Part shown: piece after piece, positions 51,299 to 60,279 of the stretch
How positions within the stretch are numbered: position 1 is the stretch's first letter
How the letters are laid out: each line of letters opens with the position of its first letter
Assembly: GCA_015654925.1 (NCBI GenBank)
Contig: JAATFX010000146.1
Location: forward strand, 1 to 64,000
DNA from: Enterobacterales bacterium
Lineage (GTDB): Bacteria > Pseudomonadota > Gammaproteobacteria > Enterobacterales > Enterobacteriaceae
Length of the DNA stretch: 64,000 nt
Direction of reading: 5' to 3'
Notes under the pieces: model-generated
The model's input: only the letters and a program-made list of their open reading frames with translations
Databases searched by the model: none
Told to the model about the DNA's origin: nothing
Program-made: the position numbers and the translations under genes

Positions 51299-52906
51299 CT
51301 ATCGCTTCACATCCACCTGATAAAAAATATGCTTGCCGAACGGATCGATTTCATAGCCGGTCACTTCTTTGCGTACCGGTTCAAAAATGGTCGAATGGGC
51401 AATCATTACCGCCGGCGCCTGTTCGTGCATCATCTCCTGGGCCTGCCGGTAGAGCGCCACGCGTTTGGCACGATCGCCGGAGGCTCGGGCTTCCAGGATC
51501 AGTTTATCAAACGGGGCATAACACCATTGCGACGAATTGGAGCCCCCTTTGGCCGAGGTACAGGTGAACAGCGGGCCGAAAAAATTATCCGGATCGCCGG
51601 TGGCGGTGGTCCAGCCCATCAGCGCCGCCTGGTGCTCGCCGCTCCTGACCCGTTTTAAATATTCGCCCCATTCATAGGTGACGATATTGGCTTTCACCCC
51701 AATCGTCGCCCAGTCGGCCTGGATCATTTCCGCCATGCGCCGGGCATTGGGATTATAGGGACGCTGTACCGGCATCGCCCATAAATCGATGGTTAAACCA
51801 TTGGGGAAGCCCGCTTCCTTGAGCAGCGCCCGGGCTTTATCGGGAGCAAAGGCATAATCCGCCAAATCCGCTTTGGCGCTCCACACGCCGGGCGGCAGGA
51901 TATTTTTCGCCGCCGTGCCGGTCCCCTGGAAGATGGCGTCGATAATCGCCGGCTTGTTGATGGCCATGGTCAGGGCCTGGCGCACCTTGACGTTATCCAG
52001 CGGCGGTTTTTGGGTATTAAAGGCCAGGAAGCCGGTATTCAGGCCGGCTTTTTGCATCAGGGTGATATCGTGGTTGGCCCGCATGCGGGGCAGATCGGCC
52101 GGGTTGGGGAACGGCATCACCTGGCATTCGCCTTTTTCCAGCTTGGCATAACGCACCGACGCGTCGGGCGTGATGGCGAAGATCAGCCGGTCCAGCTTGG
52201 CCTTGCCCTGCCAGTAAGCGGAAAACGCGCTGAATAAAATACGCGAATCCTTCTGGTATTGAGTCAATTGGAACGGTCCGGTGCCCACCGGGTCCATATC
52301 CACCCGCTCCGGCGTACCGGCCTTCAGCATGGCATCGGCGTATTCGCTTGATAGTATCGAAGCGAAATACCAGGCCAAATCGGCCAGGAAGGGCGCTTCG
52401 GCATGGGCCAGGGTAAAGCGTACGGTGTGGTCGTCCACCTTATCGATATGGGTAATCAGCGTGCCAAACTCCAAGCTGTCGAAGTTGGCATAGGTGCCGT
52501 GGGAAACGTTGTGATAGGGATGTTGGGGATCTTTTTGCCGCATAAAAGAAAATATGACGTCATCGGCGTTAAAATCCCGGGTAGGGGTGAAGTATTTATT
52601 ACTCTGGAATTTCACACCTTGGCGCAGATGGAAGGTATAAACCGTGCCGTCGGGGCTGATATCCCAACTGGCCGCCAGGCTGGGCACCAGTTCGGTGGTG
52701 CCGGTTTTAAAATCCACCAGCCGGTTATACACCGGCACGGCGCTGGCATCCACGCTGGTGCCGGACGTAAAGAGCTGGGGGTTAAAATTCTCCGGCGACC
52801 CTTCGGAACAAAATACCAGCGTTTTAGCCGATACCGCGCCGCTGACCGCCAGCGCCAGCAGCGTCAGCGCGAAGCGCCCCACTTGTTTTCGCATTCCACG
52901 ATTCAT
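51299..52906 (-). CDS. dppA: Orphan dipeptide/heme-binding protein DppA-like
   Basis: A 535-residue periplasmic binding protein with a signal peptide (FALTLLALAVSGAVSA). TLVFCSEGSPENFNPQLFTSGTSVDASAVPVYNRLV, DPDNFFGPLFTC and EWGEYLKR line up with E. coli DppA, whose ligands are dipeptides and heme. dppBCDF do not follow, so it is an orphan or a second copy using a permease elsewhere. The same is true of the OppA-like protein two genes away. Confidence 0.9.
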   Translation of the reverse strand: MNRGMRKQVGRFALTLLALAVSGAVSAKTLVFCSEGSPENFNPQLFTSGTSVDASAVPVYNRLVDFKTGTTELVPSLAASWDISPDGTVYTFHLRQGVKFQSNKYFTPTRDFNADDVIFSFMRQKDPQHPYHNVSHGTYANFDSLEFGTLITHIDKVDDHTVRFTLAHAEAPFLADLAWYFASILSSEYADAMLKAGTPERVDMDPVGTGPFQLTQYQKDSRILFSAFSAYWQGKAKLDRLIFAITPDASVRYAKLEKGECQVMPFPNPADLPRMRANHDITLMQKAGLNTGFLAFNTQKPPLDNVKVRQALTMAINKPAIIDAIFQGTGTAAKNILPPGVWSAKADLADYAFAPDKARALLKEAGFPNGLTIDLWAMPVQRPYNPNARRMAEMIQADWATIGVKANIVTYEWGEYLKRVRSGEHQAALMGWTTATGDPDNFFGPLFTCTSAKGGSNSSQWCYAPFDKLILEARASGDRAKRVALYRQAQEMMHEQAPAVMIAHSTIFEPVRKEVTGYEIDPFGKHIFYQVDVKR

Positions 52907-52974
52907 CGATCGTTTCCCCGTCCGTTGTTGGTCATGACCTAACCCGAACCGTCATTGTTACCAGTATCCGGCTA

Positions 52975-53003
52975 ATAAATAAACCTATTATCGGTTTATT
53001 TAT
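52975..53003. terminator. AT-rich hairpin between ggt end and dppA start
   Basis: A perfect 11-bp stem ATAAATAAACC / GGTTTATTTAT with a 7-nt loop. It lies 29 nt after the gamma-glutamyltransferase stop and 69 nt before the DppA-like start, both on the reverse strand. No T-run is seen, so it may be a weak terminator of the long operon or part of the dppA control region. Confidence 0.35.
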
Positions 53004-53031
53004 CCCGGCTAAGAACGGGGCGGCATTCGCA

Positions 53032-54654
53032 TCAGAACCCTACCGCCTGGCCGTCGCGGCGGCTGTCGCTGGCCGCCACATAGCCATGATCGCGATCCGG
53101 CGACAGCCGCCAGATAAATTGCCCGGAGCCGAAATCCATATACGGGTCGTTGACGGATTTCAGCCGGTGCCCTATGGCGCGCAGCTGGTCAACCACCCGC
53201 GGATCGATGGTCGATTCCAGGTCGAGACTGAAATCACGGTTAACCTTCCAGCGCGGCGCGTCGCAGGCGGCCTGCGGCTGCTGCCGATAATCCAGCATGC
53301 GCACCAGGGTTTGCACGTGACCCTGGGGCTGCATATCGCCGCCCATCACGCCAAAGCTCATCTGCGCCTGGCCGTCCTTGGTTAAAAATGCCGGGATGAT
53401 GGTTTGGAACGGCCGTTTGCCGGGCGCGACCACGTTAACCGAACGCGGATCGCTGGAGAAGCCCGCGCCGCGGTTTTGCAGGCTGATGCCGTACCCCGGC
53501 ACCACGACGCCGGAGCCGAAGCCCATATAGTTGGACTGGATAAACGACACCATCATGCCGTTTTCATCGGCGGTACTGAGATAAACCGTCCCGCCGCTGG
53601 CGGGCATGCCAGGCTGGGGATCGGCCGCCTTGCGCGGGTCGATAAGGCGCGCGCGCCCGGCCAGATAGCCGGCATCGAGCATTTGTGACGGCGTCACATC
53701 CATTGCGGCCGGGTCGGCCACGTACTTATAGATATCGGCAAAGGCCAGCTTCATGGCTTCGATTTGCACATGCTGCGCCTCGGCGCTATCCAGCGGCAGG
53801 GAGGCCAAATCGAAATGTTCCAGGATGCCGAGGGTTATCAGCGCGGCGATGCCCTGGCCGTTGGGCGGCAATTCGTGCACCTGGTAGCCGCGGTAATCCT
53901 GCGTAAGGGGATCGACCCATTCAGGCCGGTAGGCGGCCAAATCCGCAAGGGTCATACTGCCGCCGGTCGCCTGGGACCAGGCCACGATTTTCTCGGCGAT
54001 TTCTCCTTCATAAAAGGCGCGCCCCCCCTGGCGGGCCAGCAACTTGAGCGTGCGGGCGGCGTCGGGGAAAACAAACTTCTCGCCGATGCGCGGCGCGCGG
54101 CCCCGCGGCATAAAAGTATCGGCGAAGCCGGGCTGATCGGCCAGGATGGCGACCGCCGCCTGCCATTTGCCGGCAATAATCGGCGCAATGGTCACGCCGC
54201 GCTCGGCCACCTCGATAGCGGTTTGCATCAACCGTTCAAACGGCAGGCGGCCGAAGCGCTCGTGTAGCGCCGCCCAGCCCGCCACCGCGCCGGGTACGGT
54301 TACCGAGTCCCAGCCCCGTTCGGGCCGGCGTGCCAGTCCGGCGCCGTCCTCGCCGTAAATCCGGCGAAAGCGCGCCAAATCCCAACTGGCCGGGGCCGGA
54401 CCGGAGGCGTTGAGCCCGTGCAGCCGGTTGCCGTCCCATACCAGGGCGAATGCGTCGCTGCCCAGGCCGTTGGAGCAGGGTTCCACCACGGTCAGGGCGG
54501 CGGCGGCGGCGATAGCCGCGTCGACGGCGTTGCCGCCTTCAAGCAGGACGAAGTTGCCGGCCTGGGCCGCGATGGGATGGGACGTCGCCACCACATTACG
54601 GGCAAACAGCGGCGCGCGCGTCGTGGGATAGGGGTTTTGCCAGTTAAAGGTCAT
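53032..54654 (-). CDS. Gamma-glutamyltransferase family protein, cytoplasmic (YwrD-like)
   Basis: A 540-residue N-terminal nucleophile hydrolase. The proenzyme would cut itself before Thr356 in SGGTVYLSTADENG, and the oxyanion/glutamate loop GYGISLQNRGAGFS follows. There is no signal peptide: the protein begins with MTFNWQNPYPTTRAPLFARN, typical of the YwrD-type subgroup. It should therefore hydrolyse gamma-glutamyl compounds inside the cell. It is the last gene of the nine-gene operon and overlaps the ligase by 4 nt. Confidence 0.9.
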   Translation of the reverse strand: MTFNWQNPYPTTRAPLFARNVVATSHPIAAQAGNFVLLEGGNAVDAAIAAAAALTVVEPCSNGLGSDAFALVWDGNRLHGLNASGPAPASWDLARFRRIYGEDGAGLARRPERGWDSVTVPGAVAGWAALHERFGRLPFERLMQTAIEVAERGVTIAPIIAGKWQAAVAILADQPGFADTFMPRGRAPRIGEKFVFPDAARTLKLLARQGGRAFYEGEIAEKIVAWSQATGGSMTLADLAAYRPEWVDPLTQDYRGYQVHELPPNGQGIAALITLGILEHFDLASLPLDSAEAQHVQIEAMKLAFADIYKYVADPAAMDVTPSQMLDAGYLAGRARLIDPRKAADPQPGMPASGGTVYLSTADENGMMVSFIQSNYMGFGSGVVVPGYGISLQNRGAGFSSDPRSVNVVAPGKRPFQTIIPAFLTKDGQAQMSFGVMGGDMQPQGHVQTLVRMLDYRQQPQAACDAPRWKVNRDFSLDLESTIDPRVVDQLRAIGHRLKSVNDPYMDFGSGQFIWRLSPDRDHGYVAASDSRRDGQAVGF

Positions 54655-56171
54655 GCGGGGGCTCCCGGTTGGTTAACGCGCCGTTCGGCCTCAAGCTGCA
54701 GCGCGCGGCGATCGACTTTGTTGGTGCCGGCCAGGGGAAAACTGTCCACCAGCCAGATATGGCGGGGGTGCAAATAAGGCGCGCCGTGGCGTAGGGTAAA
54801 GGCTTTCAACTCATCAACCCCCACCTGTTGTCCCGGACGCAGAATCACCCAGGCGACGGGTTTGGTTCCTTTGATTTCATCGGCCACCGGTACGACGCAA
54901 GCCTGCTGCACCGCGGGATGCTGCTCAATAAGGTGCTCGACTTCGCTGGGGTAAATATTCTCGGCGCCGCTGACGAACATATCGTCCAGGCGTCCGACAA
55001 ACGTGTAAAACCCCTGGTCATCACGTTCAAAAACGTCGCCGGTAATATAATAACCATCATCCGTAAACGGCGGACGCAGATCGGGGCGTTGATGATAGCC
55101 TTGCATCAACCCGGGACTTTTTAGCTCCAGAATGCCGCGCTGACCCTCGCGGCCCTGCGGATCGCGCAGGCGCAGCTGCACCTGTTCATGGGCATAGCCC
55201 GCCGCTTGCCGCGGCGTGGGAATACCGTCGGGATGCGGGCCGAACACCACCGGGCCGCCTTCCGTGGTGCCATAGGCATTAATAATGCGCGCGCCGGGCA
55301 GCAATTGGGCGATTTGTTTGAACAGGCTGTCATTTACCGGCGCCGAACCCATGCGCACCACCCGTACGCTACTCAGATCGCTTTGCTGCAACAACGTTTT
55401 TTCTTGCAGCATCATGGCGATCATCGGCGGCACCGCCGTCAGCCAGCTACAGCGATAGCGGGAAATGGCGCGGATATAGTCGGGGGCGTTGAATTGCGGC
55501 AGCAGCACGGTGGTGACGTGGCTGGCCAGGGTTAACAGCACCAGGGCCAGGGCGTTCATATGGTAAAGCGGTGCGGCGATCAGCACCCGCTCGCCTTCCA
55601 GTTCATGGTTGGCCAGCCGGGTGCGTACTACCCAACTGTGGCTGGCGTGGGTCAGGCGTACGCCTTTAGGCATGCCGGTGGACCCGGACGTATACAGCAG
55701 CAAGGCCAAATCCTGGGGCCCGGCGGCGAAGGGGGTTAATTCGCCCGGATCTAAAAAAGCGTCCAGCCCATCCGTCCCGGCGGAATGAAATACCACCCGC
55801 GCCAGGGACGGCGCCGGCCCCGCCAGCCGATCGCCGTCGCCCAGCAGCAGGCGCGCGCCGCTGTCTTGCAGGATATTATCGATGGTGGCGAGGGGAAATT
55901 TAAAATTAATCGGCACCGCCACCAAACCGGCGCGCAGGATGCCGAGCAGGCTGGCGACATAATCGATGGAGTTGCGCCCCAGGATGGCGACACGCTCTCC
56001 CGGGCGATAACCGCGCGCCAACAGGGCGCGGCCGATACCGTCGGCGCGCTCGCTGAGTCCGGCATACGTGATCTCCAGCGCGCCGCCCCCATCCTGCGGG
56101 GCGATAAACGCGATGTGTTGTCCCGCCCGTCGGCTATCGAACAGGGCGCCCAAATTGGTGGTCTGTTTCAT
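54651..56171 (-). CDS. AMP-forming acyl-CoA ligase (class I adenylate-forming enzyme)
   Basis: A 506-residue enzyme that activates a carboxylic acid to its CoA thioester through an acyl-AMP. The P-loop is YTSGSTGMPKG at 160-170. Later motifs are NAYGTTEGG, YYITGDVFERDDQGFYTFVGRLDDM and the catalytic Lys region LAGTNKVDRRAL near the C-terminus. The pocket does not identify the acid. It overlaps both neighbours by 4 nt, so it is strictly co-expressed with the VOC protein and the gamma-glutamyltransferase. Confidence 0.92.
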   Translation of the reverse strand: MKQTTNLGALFDSRRAGQHIAFIAPQDGGGALEITYAGLSERADGIGRALLARGYRPGERVAILGRNSIDYVASLLGILRAGLVAVPINFKFPLATIDNILQDSGARLLLGDGDRLAGPAPSLARVVFHSAGTDGLDAFLDPGELTPFAAGPQDLALLLYTSGSTGMPKGVRLTHASHSWVVRTRLANHELEGERVLIAAPLYHMNALALVLLTLASHVTTVLLPQFNAPDYIRAISRYRCSWLTAVPPMIAMMLQEKTLLQQSDLSSVRVVRMGSAPVNDSLFKQIAQLLPGARIINAYGTTEGGPVVFGPHPDGIPTPRQAAGYAHEQVQLRLRDPQGREGQRGILELKSPGLMQGYHQRPDLRPPFTDDGYYITGDVFERDDQGFYTFVGRLDDMFVSGAENIYPSEVEHLIEQHPAVQQACVVPVADEIKGTKPVAWVILRPGQQVGVDELKAFTLRHGAPYLHPRHIWLVDSFPLAGTNKVDRRALQLEAERRVNQPGAPA

Positions 56172-56953
56172 GGTAAAAACTCAAGTAAGGTCGTTAAATC
56201 GGGCAGCGCCACCTGCAGGCGGCCCTCGCGCCATTGCAGCGGCAGGTTTAACGCCGCCGCGCCGTGGGCGATGCGGGACAGGTCGCCGCCCTGGAAATGA
56301 ATGGCGGCAAACCTGTCGCCCCCTTTGGCGGGCAGCGGCAAACCGGCGAACAGGCGGGCGAAAACCGCATAATCGACGATATTGAGCGCAAATTGCCGCT
56401 CGGTATTGCCCAAGCGGCGATAATGCTGCTCGGTGCTCATCACGTCGTCGGTAATAATGGTCAGGGCGGTAATGCCGGCGACCCCATTGGCATGGGTGAG
56501 CCATTCCGGCCGCCATACCCATTCACGGGTATGGTGCTGGCAAAAATAGACCCGGCCGGCCGGAAACTCGCCGGGGGCCAGCCGGGCGGTGGTGAAGCGG
56601 GCCAGGCCGCTTTTATCGCCGCTGACCACCTCGCGGGAAAAATCCTGTACCGGCTGCAGGACAAAACCGGCCTCGGCCAGCCGCCGGGCGGTGCGGCGGG
56701 CGTCCTCGGTGGCGAATACCAGGCCGTCGATGCCTACGGGGCTATCCAGGATTTCCTGGCGGATGCGCCCGCCGACCGCGGGCAGCCCCACGATCTCAAG
56801 ATAATGGTCGACGAACATCATCAGATGATTGCACGACCCCAGGGAGTGGTAACCCCGCGGCGTCAGGGTAAAGCCCAACCCGCGGAAACGCTCCGCCGCC
56901 TGGTCGATGGCGAAATGGGTGTTGATGACCAGATGGTCCAACGGGATGGTCAT
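56168..56953 (-). CDS. VOC-superfamily protein (glyoxalase-like)
   Basis: A 261-residue protein that begins LDHLVINTHFAIDQAAERFRGLGFTLTPRGYHSLGSCNHLMMF, a vicinal-oxygen-chelate module, with a second module after about residue 140. This is the Glyoxalase_3-type layout. A possible metal set is His in LDHLV and Glu in YLEIVG. Family members are dioxygenases, isomerases or binding proteins. An open frame extends 104 codons further upstream but is Arg/Pro-rich out-of-frame coding of the thioesterase gene. The ATG at 56951-56953 is 8 nt after that gene's stop. Confidence 0.8.
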   Translation of the reverse strand: MTIPLDHLVINTHFAIDQAAERFRGLGFTLTPRGYHSLGSCNHLMMFVDHYLEIVGLPAVGGRIRQEILDSPVGIDGLVFATEDARRTARRLAEAGFVLQPVQDFSREVVSGDKSGLARFTTARLAPGEFPAGRVYFCQHHTREWVWRPEWLTHANGVAGITALTIITDDVMSTEQHYRRLGNTERQFALNIVDYAVFARLFAGLPLPAKGGDRFAAIHFQGGDLSRIAHGAAALNLPLQWREGRLQVALPDLTTLLEFLP

Positions 56954-56961
56954 GGGGGCCC

Positions 56962-57402
56962 CTAGGCGCTGGCGGTCGGGGCAGCGGTTGGGGCGGGGGT
57001 GGCGTAAAGCCCGCGGCCGCTGGCCACCAGCCGGCCTTCGCTGTCGAAGACCCGCGCTTCGGCGCTGGAAAATTGCTTGCCGGCTTTTATCACGCTGCCC
57101 ACGGCGGTTAAATCCCCGCGCGCCGGGCGGTGGTAATCTACCCGTAAATCCAGGGTCGGCACGCCTTTGCCGGTAAAGGCCACCAGGGCCCAGTCGGCGG
57201 TTAAATCCACCAGGGCGGCCAGAATGCCGCCGTGGATATATCCGCCGGCGGCGTTCACCACCCATTCATCGCGAAAGCGCGCCTGAAGCTTGATTTCGCC
57301 TTTGCCCACGGACAATACTTCCAGCCCGAGCCATTGATGGTAGGGGCCTTTTAACAAACGTTCCTGCACTTCGGCAGCGGTGGGAATGATGATATCGCTC
57401 AT
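56962..57402 (-). CDS. PaaI-type hotdog-fold thioesterase
   Basis: A 146-residue acyl-CoA thioesterase. The hotdog core has GGYIHGGILAALVDLTADWAL with the conserved HGG and Asp, and YHRPARGDLTAVGSVIKAGKQFSSAEARVFDSEGRLVASGRG. PaaI types hydrolyse phenylacetyl-CoA-like or dead-end thioesters. In this operon it is paired with an acyl-CoA ligase and would recycle CoA. The C-terminus is a short Ala/Thr/Pro tail. Confidence 0.9.
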   Translation of the reverse strand: MSDIIIPTAAEVQERLLKGPYHQWLGLEVLSVGKGEIKLQARFRDEWVVNAAGGYIHGGILAALVDLTADWALVAFTGKGVPTLDLRVDYHRPARGDLTAVGSVIKAGKQFSSAEARVFDSEGRLVASGRGLYATPAPTAAPTASA

Positions 57403-57451
57403 AATGCTTTCCTCAAAAACTGACGGGCTGGAAATCCGGTGTGATCCCTAT

Positions 57452-57475
57452 CGCCCGGCGATAACGCGCCGGGCG
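57452..57475 (-). other. Intercistronic hairpin between dehydrogenase and thioesterase genes
   Basis: A perfect 9-bp stem CGCCCGGCG / CGCCGGGCG with a 6-nt loop in the only gap longer than 20 nt in the nine-gene operon. No T-run is seen on the reverse strand. It may be an RNA processing or stability element that sets different expression for the two halves. Confidence 0.5.
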
Positions 57476-57489
57476 CGATCGGGGGTATC

Positions 57490-58506
57490 TCAGGGCGCTA
57501 CGATCACCTTGCCCAAGACTTCGCGATCGCGAATCAGCCGCAGGCCTTCCGCCGCCTCTTCCAGCGGCAATACCCGGTCAATGATCGGATCGATGCGTCC
57601 GTCGGCGATCATGGCCAGCAAATCTTCGAGATTATCCCGGTAGAAACTGTTCGATCCCTTAATGGTCAGCTCGAAGCTCCAGATATAACGCAGATCTTCC
57701 TGCGGGTCATAACCGGCGGTGGCGCCGCATACCAGCAGAATGCCGCCGCGTTTGAGGCATTTAAGCGACGGGCGCCAGGTTTCGCCGCCGGTAAAATTAA
57801 TCACCACGTCGACGCCGCCTTCGGTGGTGCGCCGCTGCGGTTTGCCGTACTGGCCGATGGCCCATTTGGAAAAATCGGTTTCGCGGTAATTGACCACGTG
57901 GTCGGCGCCCAGGGCTTTAAGCGCCTGGGCCTTCTCTTCGCTGCCCGCGCAGGCAATCACCTCGGCGCCCAGGTGTTTGGCCAGGATCACGCAGGCGGTG
58001 CCTACGCCGCCGCTGGCGCCGAGAATCAATACCCGATCCCCCGCTTTTACCGTGTTATGGGTGATCAGCATGCGGTGCGCGGTGCCATAGGCCACCGGTA
58101 GCGCGGCGGCCTGCTCGAAATTCACGCCGTCGGGCAGGGCGATCAGCTGCGCGGCGTCCACCGCGGCATATTCCGCCATGCCGCCGTCGGTCATCTCGCC
58201 CATCAGGCCGACCCCCGGTTTCAGGGGGTTGACCAGCACCCGATCCCCCACCGTCCAGCCGTCGACGCCGTCGCCCACCTCGGCGATGGTGCCCGCCAGA
58301 TCCAGGCCGATGACCACCGGCAGCGGTACCTTGATGCCCGGCATGCCTTTTACCGTGAACACGTCATGGTAGTTAAAGGATGAGGCGCCGACGCGCACCA
58401 CGACATGGCCGGCGGCGGCGGTAGGGCGCGGTTTATCGGTAACGACCTGTAACTGGTCAAGATCGCCGTGCTGGCTCAAAACTAAGGCTTTCATTACGTC
58501 GCTCAC
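57490..58506 (-). CDS. Zinc-less medium-chain dehydrogenase (quinone-oxidoreductase/enoyl-reductase type)
   Basis: A 338-residue reductase. SSFNYHDVFTVKGMPGIKVPLPVVIGLDLAGTI is the N-terminal block and VLILGASGGVGTACVILAKHLGAEV the nucleotide site. It lacks the structural-zinc Cys cluster (no C-x2-C-x2-C) of classical alcohol dehydrogenases. The GTG at 58504-58506 has CAGGAG at 6 nt, favouring it over an ATG four codons later. It could reduce a 2-enoyl or carbonyl intermediate. It follows the binding-protein gene by 13 nt. Confidence 0.85.
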   Translation of the reverse strand: MSDVMKALVLSQHGDLDQLQVVTDKPRPTAAAGHVVVRVGASSFNYHDVFTVKGMPGIKVPLPVVIGLDLAGTIAEVGDGVDGWTVGDRVLVNPLKPGVGLMGEMTDGGMAEYAAVDAAQLIALPDGVNFEQAAALPVAYGTAHRMLITHNTVKAGDRVLILGASGGVGTACVILAKHLGAEVIACAGSEEKAQALKALGADHVVNYRETDFSKWAIGQYGKPQRRTTEGGVDVVINFTGGETWRPSLKCLKRGGILLVCGATAGYDPQEDLRYIWSFELTIKGSNSFYRDNLEDLLAMIADGRIDPIIDRVLPLEEAAEGLRLIRDREVLGKVIVAP

Positions 58507-58519
58507 TGCGTGCTCCTGC

Positions 58520-59500
58520 TTACTTGATGGATTTGGCGGCCAGATACGGACCGGTATCGAACAGGTTGTCGTTCAGCGCGCCGGTGATGGTGCCGCTGTC
58601 GATAAACACCTGATGCTCGCGTTTAAGGGTATCGATATCCGCCGGTTCAAAATCGATGCGGTTCATACTTTCCCAGCGGCCGACATAAACCTGCGCATCG
58701 TGTTGCGGCAGATTGGCCTGTTTTTGTAGAATTTCCACCACCGCCGCGGGATTGGCTTTGCCCCAGGCCAGCGTATCGCGCAGCGCGGCAATCACCCGCG
58801 CCACCGTTTCCGGATGTTTTTCAATCAATTCGCTGCGCGCCGCGCCCACGCCGATATAGGGCACCGCGTCGCTGTGGGTCAACTTTTTCCATTCGTCGGC
58901 AAAACTGCCGATGGAGGTGACTTTGAGATCGTCAAGCTGGTTGATCGTCAGGGAACGCAGCGCCGCGGCATCCACCTGCTTTTGCGCCAGGAACTGCGCC
59001 AGGCGCGATTCATTGCCGCCGATCAGGGCGAAATCCTGCGGTTTAATCTGGTAGTTTTGCTGCAAGATGGAACTGGCGATCACCGCCACCGACGAACCGG
59101 CCGGCGACATGCCGATTTTTTTGCCTTTCAATTGCGCCAGGCTGGTGATGGGCGAGCCAGCGGGCACCACGAACTGCACGTCCGCCGGCTGGGTGGCGGC
59201 GAAGATTTTAATCGGCACTCCTTCGGCCGCGGTGCTAAATACCCCCGCCAGCGGCGCGCCGAACGCCAAATCTATCGAGCCCGACGCCAGGGCTTTAATG
59301 GGCGCGTTGACATCGGGGAAATGGACAAATTCGGCGTCGATGCCGCGCTTGGCCAGGAAGTCCTGGCTCTCAAGCACCGCGCCGTAGCCCAGGCTGACGC
59401 CGCTGGTCCAATAACCGATGCGTACTTTTTCAGCGGCCTGTGAACCCATGGCGAACAGCGTCCCGGCGGTCAGTACGGCCGCCAACAAAATCTTTTTCAT
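58520..59500 (-). CDS. ABC importer substrate-binding protein (SsuA/TauA/NrtA-like)
   Basis: A 326-residue periplasmic binding protein with signal peptide (KILLAAVLTAGTLFAMGSQAA). The family block KVRIGYWTSGVSLGYGAVLESQDFLAKRGIDAEFVHF and ALASGSIDLAFGAPLA are characteristic of the sulfonate/nitrate/pyrimidine group. The ligand cannot be told from sequence. It is the third importer gene of the operon, 4 nt after the permease gene. Confidence 0.88.
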   Translation of the reverse strand: MKKILLAAVLTAGTLFAMGSQAAEKVRIGYWTSGVSLGYGAVLESQDFLAKRGIDAEFVHFPDVNAPIKALASGSIDLAFGAPLAGVFSTAAEGVPIKIFAATQPADVQFVVPAGSPITSLAQLKGKKIGMSPAGSSVAVIASSILQQNYQIKPQDFALIGGNESRLAQFLAQKQVDAAALRSLTINQLDDLKVTSIGSFADEWKKLTHSDAVPYIGVGAARSELIEKHPETVARVIAALRDTLAWGKANPAAVVEILQKQANLPQHDAQVYVGRWESMNRIDFEPADIDTLKREHQVFIDSGTITGALNDNLFDTGPYLAAKSIK

Positions 59501-59504
59501 AAGG

Positions 59505-60278
59505 TTATTCCTGTGTGCGTTGTTTCCAGCGGAAAAGATGACGTTCCAGGGGCTTGAGCAGTCCTCCTTCGAGCAACAGCATCATGGCCACCAGCAGTAA
59601 GGTCCAGGCGAATACCTGATCGGTTTGTACCAAATCTCCTGCCTGGCGCAGCCGGTAGCCGATACCGTCGGACGAGCCGAGGGTTTCGGCCACCAGGGAT
59701 ACCCGCCAGCCGAAGCCGAACGCCAGGCGGGCGCCGGAAAAGAAGTAGGGCAAGATAGTGGGCAGATAGATTTTGCGCAGCGTTTGCAAACGGGTCAGGC
59801 GAAAACTGCGCGCCAGCTCGACAAATTGCGCATCCACGGTTTGCGCGCCCTGCCAGACATTGGTCAGGATCAGCGGCATGGCGGTCATAAACACCACAAA
59901 AATGGTCGTGGCGCCGGAAATACCGAACCAGATAATGGCGAATATCGCCCAGATAGCCGAGGAGACGGTATTGAATACCGCCAGCAGCGGCTCAAAGAAT
60001 TGCGCCAGGCTGCGGCTGGCGCCCAGCGCCAGACCTAAAATCGTGCCCACCACCGTGGCCAGCACAAAACCCGCCAGCACCCGCGAGAAGGTGATGCCGA
60101 TATCGTGCAGCAAGCTTTCGCCGTGCCACAAGGCCAGCAGCGCCTGCCAGGTTTTGAGCGGTCCCGGCAATACAAATGCCGGCATACGCTGCGACGCCAG
60201 CCACCAGACCACCAGGAAGATGGCCAGCAGGATTAGGCGTTGCGCCAGCAGCGTTAACCAGGAAACGGACGTTTTCAT
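59505..60278 (-). CDS. ABC importer permease (SsuC/TauC-like)
   Basis: A 257-residue inner-membrane permease with six hydrophobic spans. The conserved EAA-loop region is MTAMPLILTNVWQGAQTVDAQFVELARSFRLTRLQTLRKIYLPTILPYFFSGARLAFGFGW. It starts 1 nt after the ATPase gene stop. It forms the channel for the SsuA-like protein's ligand. Confidence 0.92.
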   Translation of the reverse strand: MKTSVSWLTLLAQRLILLAIFLVVWWLASQRMPAFVLPGPLKTWQALLALWHGESLLHDIGITFSRVLAGFVLATVVGTILGLALGASRSLAQFFEPLLAVFNTVSSAIWAIFAIIWFGISGATTIFVVFMTAMPLILTNVWQGAQTVDAQFVELARSFRLTRLQTLRKIYLPTILPYFFSGARLAFGFGWRVSLVAETLGSSDGIGYRLRQAGDLVQTDQVFAWTLLLVAMMLLLEGGLLKPLERHLFRWKQRTQE

Positions 60279-60279
60279 C

